64,000 nucleotides of DNA from Geodermatophilaceae bacterium NBWT11 (GTDB lineage: Bacteria; Actinomycetota; Actinomycetes; Mycobacteriales; Geodermatophilaceae): the NCBI GenBank assembly GCA_014218215.1, contig CP043652.1, positions 1,612,001 through 1,676,000 on the forward strand, read 5' to 3'. The notes beneath the pieces were generated by a model. The model was not told the origin of the DNA and did no database searches. It was given only the letters and a program-made list of their open reading frames with translations. The stretch's first letter is position 1; the number at the start of each line of letters is the position of its first letter. Shown here one piece after another: positions 40,888 through 49,755 of the stretch. Position numbers and translations under genes: made by a program.

Positions 40888-41247
40888 ATGATCCCCGCAG
40901 GCAACATCCGCGACTGGCGCGGCGAGAACGTCGTCGACAACGAGGGCCACAAGATCGGCAGCCTCGAGTCGGTCTACGTCGACGTCGTCAGCGACGAGCC
41001 GTCCTTCATCGGCGTCGAGATCGGCGGCCTGATCGGCGGCAAGAGCCTCGTCTTCATCCCGCTGAAGGACTCCACCGTCGGCCCCCGCGAGGTCCGGGTG
41101 TCCTACCCCCGCGACCTGGCCAAGGCCGCCCCGAACATCGACACCGACGGCGAGCTCACCGCCGAGGAGGAGCCGAAGGTGTTCGCGCACTACCAGCTGC
41201 CCTACGCCACCGGCCCGAACGGCGAACGCCAGCTCGCCCGCCGCTGA
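40888..41247 (+). CDS. PRC-barrel domain protein
   Basis: A 119-residue cytoplasmic protein. The PRC barrel spans about 8-75 (RGENVVDNEGHKIGSLESVY, then FIGVEIGGLIGGKSLVFIPL); the acidic/proline tail follows. The ATG at 40888 has a GGGAGGA site. PRC-barrel proteins in actinobacteria are linked to RNA processing or stress but rarely defined. It is followed by a strong hairpin. Confidence 0.88.
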   Translation: MIPAGNIRDWRGENVVDNEGHKIGSLESVYVDVVSDEPSFIGVEIGGLIGGKSLVFIPLKDSTVGPREVRVSYPRDLAKAAPNIDTDGELTAEEEPKVFAHYQLPYATGPNGERQLARR

Positions 41248-41262
41248 GGAAGGACCGCCTGC

Positions 41263-41302
41263 TGGTGGGGTGAGCCGCTGTCCGTCGCGGCTCACCCCAC
41301 CA
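41263..41302. terminator. strong bidirectional terminator
   Basis: A perfect 16-bp stem: TGGTGGGGTGAGCCGC (41263-41278) and GCGGCTCACCCCACCA (41287-41302), with an 8-base loop, between the convergent PRC-barrel and VOC genes. A further GCGGCTCACCCC copy of the right arm follows at about 41307-41318. Confidence 0.85.
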
Positions 41303-41325
41303 CGGTGCGGCTCACCCCCGGCGGG

Positions 41326-41733
41326 TCAGCCGGCGATCGCCGACGGGTCCATCCAGACCGCCTCCCAGACGTTGCCGTCCGGGTCGGCGAAGCTGGTGCC
41401 GTACATGAAGCCGTGGTCCTGCGGCGCGGTGAACTGCGTCCCGCCGTGCGCGAGCGCCCGGGCCAGCAGGTCGTCGCACTCGGCCCGGTCGGCTGCCGAC
41501 AACGCGTTCATCACCGACACGGCACGGGACGGGTCACCCGCAGTCGCCCCGTGCGGCAGGAACCCGGCGAACTTCTCCCGGGTCATCACCATCGCGGTGA
41601 TGTTCTCCTCGATGACGAAGCTCGCGGTGTCGACGTCGGAGAACTGCAGGTTCTGCTCGAAGCCGAGCCCGGCGTAGAAGGCCTTGGCGGCCTCCACGTC
41701 GGTGACCGGCAGGTTCACGAAGATCATGCGCAC
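41326..41733 (-). CDS. VOC (glyoxalase/bleomycin-resistance) family protein
   Basis: A 135-residue VOC-fold protein with two beta-alpha-beta-beta-beta halves: MIFVNLPVTDVEAAKAFYAG at the start and HGFMYGTSFADPDGNVWEAV at the end. The latter holds the usual C-terminal metal-ligand glutamate. The start is GTG at 41733, five bases after AGGAGGA. Such proteins range from glyoxalases to resistance proteins and uncharacterised lactoylglutathione-lyase relatives; no substrate is inferred. Confidence 0.88.
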   Translation of the reverse strand: MRMIFVNLPVTDVEAAKAFYAGLGFEQNLQFSDVDTASFVIEENITAMVMTREKFAGFLPHGATAGDPSRAVSVMNALSAADRAECDDLLARALAHGGTQFTAPQDHGFMYGTSFADPDGNVWEAVWMDPSAIAG

Positions 41734-41815
41734 GGGGGTCCTCCTGGGGTGTCGGGGCGACCATCCTCGCCCGCCTGCCCTTGAGACCGGCGTCCGCCCG
41801 CCGGGTCATCGGTGC

Positions 41816-42154
41816 TCAGGCGGTGGGTTCCTCCGCCGTCCCGTCGTCGGTGGTGTCGTCCTGCCCGGGCAGGGTGCCCATGGGCCCGCCACCGTCCGGG
41901 GGCGTGCCCAGCTGCCCACCCGGCCCGCCGCCGGGGAACTGCTGGTCGGTGGTCGAGGTCGAGGCGGTCTCCGGCGCGGTGGCCCGGCCGATGGCGAAAC
42001 CACCCCCACCGCCGACCGCGAGGACGGCGACGGCGAGCGCGGCGACCAGGGCCACCCGCTTCCGCCCGCGCCGTCGGGGGGCCTCCTCGACCTCGACGGT
42101 CGGCGGGGTCGCGGTCGGGAACTGCTCGGTCGGGTGGGGCTGCGGGTCGGTCAC
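41816..42154 (-). CDS. single-pass membrane protein, unknown
   Basis: A 112-residue protein with a basic patch (RRRGRKR), one TM helix at about 34-55 (VALVAALAVAVLAVGGGGGF) and an outer Gly/Pro/Thr/Asp-rich tail. The start is GTG at 42154, five bases after AGGAG; a GTG two codons earlier overlaps that site. It lies 95 bases downstream of the aldehyde dehydrogenase start region, on its own. Function unknown. Confidence 0.65.
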   Translation of the reverse strand: MTDPQPHPTEQFPTATPPTVEVEEAPRRRGRKRVALVAALAVAVLAVGGGGGFAIGRATAPETASTSTTDQQFPGGGPGGQLGTPPDGGGPMGTLPGQDDTTDDGTAEEPTA

Positions 42155-42249
42155 GATCACTCCTGCACGGTTCCGGTGGGTGTGTGACCACCGTCGGGTC
42201 CCGCGCTGTGCCGCCCCCAGCCCCTCGCTGAGCGGTCGCTGTGGCCCGC

Positions 42250-43620
42250 TCAGCCGATCCGGACGAGCTTCTTGTTCACGAACTCGTCGGCGGCGAGCAG
42301 CCCCATCTCGCGCGAGGTGCCGCTGCGCTTGATGCCGCCGAAGGGCAGCTCCGGGGAGTCGGCGAGCACGAGGTTGACGTAGACCATGCCGGCCTCGATC
42401 CGGTCAGCGACCCGCTCGCCCTGCTCCGCGTCGGTGGTGAACACGTAGGAGCCCAGGCCGAAGCCGGTGTCGTTGGCCAGCTCGACCGCGGCGTCCTCGT
42501 CGGGCACCGAGTAGACGACGGCGACGGGGCCGAAGAACTCCTCGCCGTAGGCCGGGTTGTCCGGGGTGACGTCGGTGAGCACGGTGGGCTCGAAGAACGC
42601 GTCGGTGCGGGTGCCGCCGGCGACCAGGGTGGCGCCGTGCGCGACGGCCCGCTGCACCTGCTCCTCCAGCGTCTGGGCCGCGCGCAGCGAGGACATCGGG
42701 CCCAGCTCGGTCTCGGCCTTCGTGGGGTCGGCCGGCACGATCGCGGTCATCTTCGCGGTGATGCCGGCGAGGAAGTCCTCGTACAGGTCGGCGTGGACGA
42801 CGAAGCGCTTGGCGGCGTTGCAGGACTGCCCGCTGTTGTCCATCCGGGCCTCGACCGCGGCGGAGACGGCGCCGTCCAGGTCGTCGGTGGACAGGAGCAC
42901 GAACGGGTCGGAGCCGCCGAGCTCGAGGGCGACCTTCTTCAGGTGCCGGCCGGCCACCTCGGCGACGGCGGTGCCGGCCCGCTCGGAGCCGGTGAGCGAG
43001 ACCCCGGCGACCCGGGGGTCGGCGATGATCGTCGCCGCCTGGTCGTTGCTGGCGTAGACGTTGACGTAGGCGCCCTCGGGGAAGCCGGCGTCGAGGAACA
43101 CCTGCTCGATCGCGGCGGCGGACTCCGGGCACTGCGGGGCGTGCTTGAGCACGATGGTGTTGCCGACCGCCAGGTTCGGGCCGGCGAACCGGGCCACCTG
43201 GTAGTAGGGGAAGTTCCACGGCATGACGCCCAGCAGCGGGCCCAGCGAGGCCCGGCGGATCACCGCGGTGCCCTCGGCGCCGTCGGCCAGCTCGATCGGC
43301 TGGTCGGCGGTCACCTTCTCGGCGTTGTCGGCGTTGTACTCGTAGATGTCGGCGGCGAAGTCGACCTCGCCCTCCGCCGCGGTGATCGTCTTGCCCATCT
43401 CCCGCACGATGAGTGCGGCGAGGACGTCCTTGCGCTCGCGGTGCAGTTCGGCGACCCGGCGCAGCAGGGCCCCGCGCTCGGCCGCGGTCGAGCTGCGCGA
43501 CCAGCCGCGGTGCGCCGCGGTGGCCGCGGCGATCGCCTGCTCGACCTGCTCGTCGGTGGCGGTCGGGTAGCTGGCGACGGTCTCGCCGGTGGCGGGGTCG
43601 ACGACGACGTACTCGCTCAT
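42250..43620 (-). CDS. NAD(P)-dependent succinate-semialdehyde / 4-aminobutanal-type aldehyde dehydrogenase
   Basis: A 456-residue aldehyde dehydrogenase. The general base lies in [12 protein letters not shown] and the nucleophile in [16 protein letters not shown] (S-G-Q-S-C); [15 protein letters not shown] and [13 protein letters not shown] are typical of the YneI/GabD-like group for succinate semialdehyde. The ATG is at 43620. It is divergent, across 96 bases, from the agmatinase and amine oxidase genes, so it likely handles the aldehyde they produce (4-aminobutanal or its product). Confidence 0.92.
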   Translation of the reverse strand: MSEYVVVDPATGETVASYPTATDEQVEQAIAAATAAHRGWSRSSTAAERGALLRRVAELHRERKDVLAALIVREMGKTITAAEGEVDFAADIYEYNADNAEKVTADQPIELADGAEGTAVIRRASLGPLLGVMPWNFPYYQVARFAGPNLAVGNTIVLKHAPQCPESAAAIEQVFLDAGFPEGAYVNVYASNDQAATIIADPRVAGVSLTGSERAGTAVAEVAGRHLKKVALELGGSDPFVLLSTDDLDGAVSAAVEARMDNSGQSCNAAKRFVVHADLYEDFLAGITAKMTAIVPADPTKAETELGPMSSLRAAQTLEEQVQRAVAHGATLVAGGTRTDAFFEPTVLTDVTPDNPAYGEEFFGPVAVVYSVPDEDAAVELANDTGFGLGSYVFTTDAEQGERVADRIEAGMVYVNLVLADSPELPFGGIKRSGTSREMGLLAADEFVNKKLVRIG

Positions 43621-43682
43621 GAGCGCTCCGATCAGGGGCTGCCGGGCTGGACGACGGATCCGGTCGTCACGGTAGCGTGCAC

Positions 43683-43697
43683 CGACGGTTTCCGTCG
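43683..43697. promoter_or_regulatory. palindrome between aldehyde dehydrogenase and agmatinase genes
   Basis: CGACGG-TTT-CCGTCG is a perfect inverted repeat in the 96-base divergent region, 19 bases upstream of the agmatinase start; GACGAC and GTCGTC flank GGATCC a little further up. It may be a shared operator. Confidence 0.4.
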
Positions 43698-43716
43698 CCG
43701 GACAGAGGAGACGCTG

Positions 43717-44730
43717 ATGGCCCGCTACGGCCCGCAGTTCGGCCCCGACATCACGTTCCTGGGCGTGGACCGCTGCGACCACACCGACCCGGCGTCGATG
43801 GCCGGCGCCGACGTCGTCGTCCTCGGGGCCCCGTTCGACGGCGGGACCAGCCACCGGCCGGGCACCCGGTTCGGCCCGCAGGCGATCCGGATGACCGACT
43901 ACCTGCCGCACGACGGCTCGCGCCCCTCGCTCGCCCTGCGCACCGACGGGCTGCGCGACCTGCGGGTGCTCGACGCCGGGGACGTCGAGATGTACTCCGG
44001 CGACATCGAGGTGGCGCTGCCCGCGCTGCGTGCCGCGGTGGCCGACGTCGTGCGGGCCGGGGCGATCCCGGTGGTGCTCGGCGGGGACCACTCCATCGCG
44101 TTCGCCGACGCCGGCGGGGTGGCCGACGTGCTCGGCCACGGCCGCGTCTCGATGATCCACTTCGACGCGCACGCCGACACCGGCGACATCGAGTTCGGCT
44201 CCCTGTGGGGCCACGGCCAGCCGATGCGCCGGCTCATCGAGTCCGGCGCGCTGCGCGGGGACCGGTTCCTGCAGGTCGGGCTGCGCGGCTACTGGCCACC
44301 GCCGGAGACGCTGGACTGGATGGCGCAGCAGCGCATGCGCTCCTACGAGATGACCGAGATCGGCCACCGCGGCCTCGCGGCCTGCCTGACCGAGGCCTCC
44401 ACCATCGCCACCGACGACTGCGACGGCGTCTTCCTCTCCGTCGACATCGACGTCTGCGACCCCGGGCACGCGCCGGGCACCGGCACCCCCGAGCCCGGCG
44501 GGCTGACCGCCCGCGAGCTGCTGGACGCCGTCCGCCGCATCTGCCTGGAGCTGCCGGTGGTCGGCATCGACGTGGTCGAGGTGTCCCCGCCCTACGACCA
44601 CGCCGACATCACCGCCGCGCTGGCCAACCGGGTGGTGCTCGAGGCGCTGAGCGCGATCGCCCGGCGGCGCTCGACCCTGCCCCCCTACGACCCCTCGCTC
44701 CCGCTGCTCGCAGACAGGAACCAGCCGTGA
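43717..44730 (+). CDS. speB: agmatinase / ureohydrolase family protein
   Basis: A 337-residue manganese ureohydrolase. The metal ligands are visible: His125 in GGDHS, Asp149, His151 and Asp153 in FDAHAD, and the pair in [22 protein letters not shown] at about 232-253. The family removes urea from agmatine or related guanidino compounds. The ATG at 43717 follows GAGGAG. The stop overlaps the copper amine oxidase gene, which would oxidise the putrescine released. Other guanidino substrates (guanidinobutyrate) remain possible. Confidence 0.9.
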   Translation: MARYGPQFGPDITFLGVDRCDHTDPASMAGADVVVLGAPFDGGTSHRPGTRFGPQAIRMTDYLPHDGSRPSLALRTDGLRDLRVLDAGDVEMYSGDIEVALPALRAAVADVVRAGAIPVVLGGDHSIAFADAGGVADVLGHGRVSMIHFDAHADTGDIEFGSLWGHGQPMRRLIESGALRGDRFLQVGLRGYWPPPETLDWMAQQRMRSYEMTEIGHRGLAACLTEASTIATDDCDGVFLSVDIDVCDPGHAPGTGTPEPGGLTARELLDAVRRICLELPVVGIDVVEVSPPYDHADITAALANRVVLEALSAIARRRSTLPPYDPSLPLLADRNQP

Positions 44731-46610
44731 CCGCACACCCGCTCGACCCGTTGACCGCCGACGAGTTCCGCGCCGCCGCGGCTGTGCTGCGCCGGGAGAA
44801 GGGCGTCGCCGAGGGCTGGCGGTTCGCCTCGATCGAGCTGCGCGAACCGGCCAAGGACGTCGTCCGCACCTGGCAGGCCGGTGACCCGAACCCGCGCACG
44901 GCGCTGGTCACCTGCTTCGAGCAGGCCAGCAACACCGCCTACAAGGCGGTCGTCTCGCTCACCGACGACGCCGTCCTGGACTGGGCCGCGGTGCCCGGCG
45001 AGCAGCCGAACATGACCGTGGACGAGTGGCACGAGGCGCACGTCGCGCTGATCGCCGACGAGCGGGTGATCGCCTCGCTGGCCGCCCGCGGCATCACCGA
45101 CCTCGAGCTGGTGCTCATCGACACGTGGGCCTACGGGCACTCGCTCATCCCGCAGCAGTTCAGCGACCGCCGGGTGGGCTGGACCGACGTGTGGGTGCGC
45201 GAGACGCCGAACGGCAACCCCTACGCGCACCCGGTGAACGGCCTGCACCACGTGGTCGACCTGAACACCATGGAGCTGCTCGACATCGAGGACACGTTCA
45301 CCGTGGCCGCCCCGGAGAACGCGATGGGCGAGTACGTGCCCGCCCTCGTCCCGGGCCTCGTGCAGCGGGAGGACGTGAAGCCCTTCGAGGTCACCCAGCC
45401 CGAGGGCGTCTCGTTCACCCTGGACGGCAACGAGCTGAGCTGGCTGGGCTGGTCGATGCGGATCGGGTTCACCCACCGCGAGGGCCTGGTGCTGCACCGG
45501 GTGGGCATCGACGGGCGCTCGGTCGCGCACCGGATGAGCTTCGCCGAGATGGTCGTGCCCTACCGCGACCCCAGCGAGGACCACTACCGCCGCACCGCCT
45601 TCGACATCGGCGAGTGGGGCCTGGGCTTCATGACCACGTCGCTGGAGCTGGGCTGCGACTGCCTCGGCGAGATCACCTACGTCGACGCGGTGCTGCACGA
45701 CAGCCACGCCAAGCCGTACACGATCACGAACGCCATCTGCATCCACGAGGAGGACGACGGCGTCCTCTGGAAGCACGTCGACGAGCACGCCGGGGCCGAG
45801 GTGCGCCGCTCCCGCCGGCTCGTCGTCAGCTTCCACGCGACGGTGGCCAACTACGAGTACCTCGTCTACTGGCGCTTCTACCAGGACGGCCAGATCGAGT
45901 GCGAGGTCCGGGCGACCGGGATCATGGTGACCTCGGCGTTCGAGGACACCCCGCCGGAGCACGGCACCGTCGTCGACGACCACACCTACGCCCCGATCCA
46001 CCAGCACTTCATCGTCGCGCGGCTGGACATGGAGGTCGACACCCCGGACAACACCGTCGTGCAGGTGCACACCGAGGTGCCGCCGATCGGCCCGGGCAAC
46101 CCCTACGGCATGGCGCTGACCTCGCGGTCCACGCCGATCACCACCGAGGGCGGGCTCGACCTGGACTGGGCCTCCCAGCGCGGCTTCAAGGTCACCTCGG
46201 CGTCCAGGCGCAACGCCTGGGGCGCGCCGACGAGCTACAAGCTGGTGCCGACCGCGGCGATCCCCGCGCTGGCCGGGCCGGAGTCACCGCTCATCCAGCG
46301 GGCCGGGGTGGTGGCGCACCCGGTGTGGGTCACCCCGTTCGACGCCGCGGAGCGCTGGCCGTCGGGCGAGTTCTGCAACCAGAGCTCCGCCGACGCCGGG
46401 CTCCCGGAGTGGACGAAGGCCGGTCGCTCCACCGAGGCGACCGACGTCGTCCTGTGGCACGTGTTCGGCCTGCACCACGTGCCGCGGGTCGAGGACTGGC
46501 CGGTCATGCCGGTGGACATCGTCCGGTTCGAGCTCAAGCCCACCGGCTTCTTCGACCGCAACCCGACCCTGGACGTGCCCCCGTCGAAGGGCGCGCACTG
46601 CTCGATGTGA
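44727..46610 (+). CDS. primary-amine oxidase (copper/TPQ)
   Basis: A 627-residue copper amine oxidase of full bacterial length. The cofactor precursor is Tyr376 in VANYEYLVYW (N-Y-E-Y). The copper ligands are His425 and His427 in PIHQHFIVARLDM, plus a histidine in FGLHHVPRVEDWPVMP. It oxidises primary amines to aldehydes with O2, releasing ammonia and peroxide. There is no signal peptide, so it is cytoplasmic, like the Arthrobacter enzymes. It is co-translated with the ureohydrolase by a GTGA overlap. Confidence 0.95.
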   Translation: MTAHPLDPLTADEFRAAAAVLRREKGVAEGWRFASIELREPAKDVVRTWQAGDPNPRTALVTCFEQASNTAYKAVVSLTDDAVLDWAAVPGEQPNMTVDEWHEAHVALIADERVIASLAARGITDLELVLIDTWAYGHSLIPQQFSDRRVGWTDVWVRETPNGNPYAHPVNGLHHVVDLNTMELLDIEDTFTVAAPENAMGEYVPALVPGLVQREDVKPFEVTQPEGVSFTLDGNELSWLGWSMRIGFTHREGLVLHRVGIDGRSVAHRMSFAEMVVPYRDPSEDHYRRTAFDIGEWGLGFMTTSLELGCDCLGEITYVDAVLHDSHAKPYTITNAICIHEEDDGVLWKHVDEHAGAEVRRSRRLVVSFHATVANYEYLVYWRFYQDGQIECEVRATGIMVTSAFEDTPPEHGTVVDDHTYAPIHQHFIVARLDMEVDTPDNTVVQVHTEVPPIGPGNPYGMALTSRSTPITTEGGLDLDWASQRGFKVTSASRRNAWGAPTSYKLVPTAAIPALAGPESPLIQRAGVVAHPVWVTPFDAAERWPSGEFCNQSSADAGLPEWTKAGRSTEATDVVLWHVFGLHHVPRVEDWPVMPVDIVRFELKPTGFFDRNPTLDVPPSKGAHCSM

Positions 46611-46670
46611 GAGGACCCCGTCGCCCCCCACGACTCGCAAGCTCGCCGCGGGCCCCTGCGACGGGGCCTC
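46611..46670. terminator. bidirectional terminator after the amine oxidase
   Basis: GAGGACCCCGTCGC (46611-46624) and GCGACGGGGCCTC (46658-46670) form a 13-bp stem with one bulge and a 33-base loop, starting right after the amine oxidase stop and reaching the stop of the convergent gene. Confidence 0.65.
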
Positions 46671-47115
46671 ACCGGTAGCGGACGGCGTGGCCCTCCCCGC
46701 CGAGGCGGGCGATGGCCAGGCCGAGGCCGGCCAGCCGGAGCACCTCGGCGGCGGGTCGGCCGGGGGTGAGCGGGCTCAGGCCCGCCACCGCCGGCACCCC
46801 GGCGTGACCGAGCAGTCGGGCCGCGGCGTCGTCGAGGTCGGCGTCGGTGACGACGGCGAACTCCGCGGCGCCGCTGCGGGCCAGCCACTCCCCCGGTGCC
46901 AGCGCACCCTCGAGGGAGTCGGACACCGCCAGCAGCACGCCGGCGCCGATCGGCGAGCCGTACGGGACGAGGCCGACGAGCACCAGGCCGGCGGCGGGCG
47001 TGCGCAGGGTCAGGTGGTCGAGCAGGGCGGCCCGTCCGGGCAGCAGGGTGACGGCGTCGGTGTCGGGCTCGCGGTGCGGGGCGGACACGGGCGGACCGTC
47101 GAGCAACGTGGTCAC
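46669..47115 (-). CDS. degenerate GGDEF-like domain protein
   Basis: A 148-residue protein that follows the GGDEF domain order: LLPGRAALLDHL (normally GLPNRRALLDRL) near 24-35, GLVLVGLVPYG (normally LVLVDLDRFK) near 43-53, WLARSGAAEFAVV at 77-89 where the active loop GGDEF is replaced by S-G-A-A-E-F, then a late helix AAEVLRLAGLGLAIARLGGEG. The catalytic and metal aspartates are missing, so it cannot be a diguanylate cyclase. It may bind nucleotide or be a remnant. GTG at 47115 is the likely start. Confidence 0.68.
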   Translation of the reverse strand: MTTLLDGPPVSAPHREPDTDAVTLLPGRAALLDHLTLRTPAAGLVLVGLVPYGSPIGAGVLLAVSDSLEGALAPGEWLARSGAAEFAVVTDADLDDAAARLLGHAGVPAVAGLSPLTPGRPAAEVLRLAGLGLAIARLGGEGHAVRYR

Positions 47116-47230
47116 GGGCCCACTGTCGGACCGATCGGCCCCGACCTGCAGACGGCTCGCCGTGACCCGACCCGACGGGGTGACGCCGCGGTCGTTGCCG
47201 GGGGGAGCCCCGGGCTGGGAGGCTCGCGCG

Positions 47231-47797
47231 GTGCCGCTGACCGTCCGGCCCGTCGACGCCGCGCTCTTCGACGACGTCCAGACCGTCCTGGGCGACCGCG
47301 GGCAGGCCGCCCGCTGCCAGTGCCAGGGGTACCGGCTGGGGTGGCACGACCAGCACTCCCCCGACGTGGCCGGACGGCGGGAGCTGCTGCGCGACCAGGT
47401 CGCCGAGGGGCACGGGCTGCTCGCCCACCTCGACGGGGAACCGGTCGGCTGGTGCTCGCTGTCGCCCCGCCCGCACAGCACCCACCTGCGGAAGACGACG
47501 TGGGCCGGCCGGCACGAGGACCGCGACGACGCCGGCGTCTGGTCGGTCACCTGCTTCGTCACCCGGGCCGGGTACCGCCGACGCGGGGTGAGCACCGCGC
47601 TGGCCGCCGGCACGGTCGACCTCGCCCGCTCGCACGGCGCGCGCCTGGTCGAGGCCTACCCGATGCAGCCGGCCCCGGGCGCCGAGGTCACCTGGGGCGA
47701 GCTGCACGTCGGCGCGCTGAACGCGTTCCTGGCGGCGGGCTTCGAGATCGTGCACCGGCCCTCGCTGCGCCGGGTCGTCGTCCGGCACGACTGCTGA
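47231..47797 (+). CDS. GNAT family N-acetyltransferase
   Basis: A 188-residue GNAT protein with a cysteine-containing N-terminal part (ARCQCQGYRLGWH) often seen in uncharacterised actinobacterial members. The acetyl-CoA motif is VTCFVTRAGYRRRGVSTALA (R-R-R-G-V-S). The C-terminus has the usual FLAAGFEIVHRP. The start is GTG at 47231. It converges on the phosphatase gene. Substrate unknown. Confidence 0.85.
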   Translation: MPLTVRPVDAALFDDVQTVLGDRGQAARCQCQGYRLGWHDQHSPDVAGRRELLRDQVAEGHGLLAHLDGEPVGWCSLSPRPHSTHLRKTTWAGRHEDRDDAGVWSVTCFVTRAGYRRRGVSTALAAGTVDLARSHGARLVEAYPMQPAPGAEVTWGELHVGALNAFLAAGFEIVHRPSLRRVVVRHDC

Positions 47798-47806
47798 GGG
47801 CCCGGC

Positions 47807-48685
47807 TCAGCCGGCGGGCTGCTCCTCGACGGCGGCGACGGGGGTGAACGCCCCGGTGGAGGGCCCGGGCCACAGGGCCTCGAGCACCTCGACGGTCTCG
47901 TCGCGGCTGTTCGCCGCGGCACCCACGGTGCGGTGCCGGCCGACGACGGCGCCCTCGGTCTCCTGGACGTCGGCGACCACGACGGTCACGTTGTCCGAGG
48001 CCGGTGCGGCCAGCGCCGCCCCGAGCAGGGTGGCGGCGGCCTGGTCGGGGTTCTCGGCCAGCGCCAGGTGCTCGGCGATGGCCTCGGGGGGCAGCGCACC
48101 GGAGAGCCCGTCGGAGCAGACCAGCAACCGGTCGCCGGGGAGCACGTCGACGAAGGAGACCTCCAGGCCGTCGACGTCGTCGGTGCCACCGTGCAGCGCG
48201 GCGTAGACCGCGGAGCGCTGCGGGTGCACCAGCGCCTCGGCGGGGGTGATCGACCCGGCGTCGATGAGGGCCTGCACCAGGGTGTGGTCGCGGGTCAGCT
48301 GGACCAGCTCGGGGGACCGCCAGCGGTAGGCACGGGAGTCACCGATGTGGGCGAGCACCGCGCGGTCGCCCACGACGCCGATCGCCGACATCGTGGTGGC
48401 CATGCCCTCCAGCCGGGGGCGGTGCCCGACCGCCGTCCGGATGCGCTCGTTGGCCGCCGACACCACGCGCGCCAGGCCGCCGTCGACCTCGTCGGGCAGC
48501 AGGACGCGACCCAGGGGGGCCAGCCACGACACGATCAGGGACGACGCGACCGCACCGCCCACGTTGCCGCCGACCCCGTCGGCGACGGCGATCAGCGCGG
48601 GGGCGGCGAGCCCGGAGTCCTGGTTGTCCGGCCGGGGACCGGTGTGCGAGCGCGCAGCAGCCACCAACGACAGCGCCACGCCCAC
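47807..48685 (-). CDS. PP2C-type serine/threonine protein phosphatase
   Basis: A 292-residue Mn/Mg-dependent phosphatase. The motifs appear in order: RSHTGPRPDNQDS near the start, IAVADGVGGNVGGAVAS, AHIGDSRAYRWRS, LLVCSDGLSGALP and ASDNVTVVVADV; the aspartates of the metal centre are all present. There is no TM helix, and a 40-residue tail follows the catalytic core. GTG at 48685 is the proposed start. It likely opposes a Ser/Thr kinase, which is not in this window. Confidence 0.93.
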   Translation of the reverse strand: MGVALSLVAAARSHTGPRPDNQDSGLAAPALIAVADGVGGNVGGAVASSLIVSWLAPLGRVLLPDEVDGGLARVVSAANERIRTAVGHRPRLEGMATTMSAIGVVGDRAVLAHIGDSRAYRWRSPELVQLTRDHTLVQALIDAGSITPAEALVHPQRSAVYAALHGGTDDVDGLEVSFVDVLPGDRLLVCSDGLSGALPPEAIAEHLALAENPDQAAATLLGAALAAPASDNVTVVVADVQETEGAVVGRHRTVGAAANSRDETVEVLEALWPGPSTGAFTPVAAVEEQPAG

Positions 48686-48790
48686 CTGCTTCCACCTCGG
48701 ATGATCGTGGGTCAGTAGACCAGCCCGATCTGTGTCAGGCCTGATCGAACCCGCTGGTCGTGACCCGTGCGGGTGGTCCACGATGACCAG

Positions 48791-49561
48791 GTGGGCGGGG
48801 ACGGGACCGGGCGGGTGGCGCTGGTCACCGGGGCGTCGCGGCGGGCCGGCATCGGGCAGGCCGTCGTCGAGCGGTTGGTGGCCGACGGGTTCGCCGTCCT
48901 GGTGCACGGCTGGGAGCCGCACGACGCCGAGCAGCCGTGGGGCGAGGACCCGGGCTCGGCCCGTGCGCTGGTCCGGCGGCTCGGGGACTCGACGGCACTC
49001 GTCGAGGCCGACCTCGCCGACCCCGCAGCCCCGGCCGCCCTGGTGCAGGCCGCGGTCGAGCGGTTCGGCCGGCTCGACGTGCTGGTGGCCAACCACGCCC
49101 GCAGCAGCGAGCAGTCCCTGGAGGAGCTGACCGCCGAGGAGCTGGACCTCTCGCACGCGGTGAACACCCGCGGCTCGCTGCTGCTGTGCCAGGCCTTCAG
49201 CCGGGCGTTCACCGCCGCCGACGGGGGCCGGGTCGTGCTGTTCACCTCCGGCCAGCACCACGGCGCCATGCCCGGCGAGCTGCCCTACATCGCCACCAAG
49301 GGCGCGCTGCACCAGCTCACCGGCAGTCTCGCCGTCCACCTGATGCCGCGCGGGATCACCGTCAACTGCATCGACCCCGGCCCGACCGACACCGGCTACG
49401 CCTCCCCGGAGGCGGTCGCCGCCGTCGCGGCCCGCCACCCCGGCGGCCGGTGGGGCACCCCCGCCGACACCGCGAGGCTGGTGTCCTGGCTGGCATCGCC
49501 GGAGTCGGCCTGGGTGACCGGCCAGGTGATCGGCTCCGACGGCGGCTGGGCCGCCCGCTGA
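48791..49561 (+). CDS. SDR family oxidoreductase
   Basis: A 256-residue short-chain dehydrogenase. The cofactor turn is TGASRRAGIGQAV (an RRAGIG version), the NAG-equivalent is VANHARS (N-H-A in place of N-A-G), and the catalytic Tyr-Lys pair is LPYIATKGALHQL. It ends with IGSDGGW. The start is GTG at 48791. It is divergent from the phosphatase across about 105 bases. The unusual N-H-A and R-R-A-G turns are shared by an aminoglycoside-associated and 3-oxoacyl reductase-like subgroup; the substrate is unknown. Confidence 0.88.
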   Translation: MGGDGTGRVALVTGASRRAGIGQAVVERLVADGFAVLVHGWEPHDAEQPWGEDPGSARALVRRLGDSTALVEADLADPAAPAALVQAAVERFGRLDVLVANHARSSEQSLEELTAEELDLSHAVNTRGSLLLCQAFSRAFTAADGGRVVLFTSGQHHGAMPGELPYIATKGALHQLTGSLAVHLMPRGITVNCIDPGPTDTGYASPEAVAAVAARHPGGRWGTPADTARLVSWLASPESAWVTGQVIGSDGGWAAR

Positions 49562-49755
49562 CGCGCCCCCTCCCGAGCCGGCGAGCAGGCATCGCGACAG
49601 CCCGTCAGGTGCGCCCACCAACGACCTGGACTGCACAAAGACGACGTTGTTGAACTGTCACTCATCTGTGACCAGCCGCCCCCCGACCTGTCGTAGGTTG
49701 TCCAGGGCCATCCGAGACCGTGGATTGCCAGAATCCACGGGGGTGGCAGCAGGGC

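Noticed and set aside
49630-49700. AT-rich patch as a possible tRNA, attachment site or origin
   Set aside because: No cloverleaf, no direct repeats and no integrase; most likely only a promoter region for the small gene downstream.
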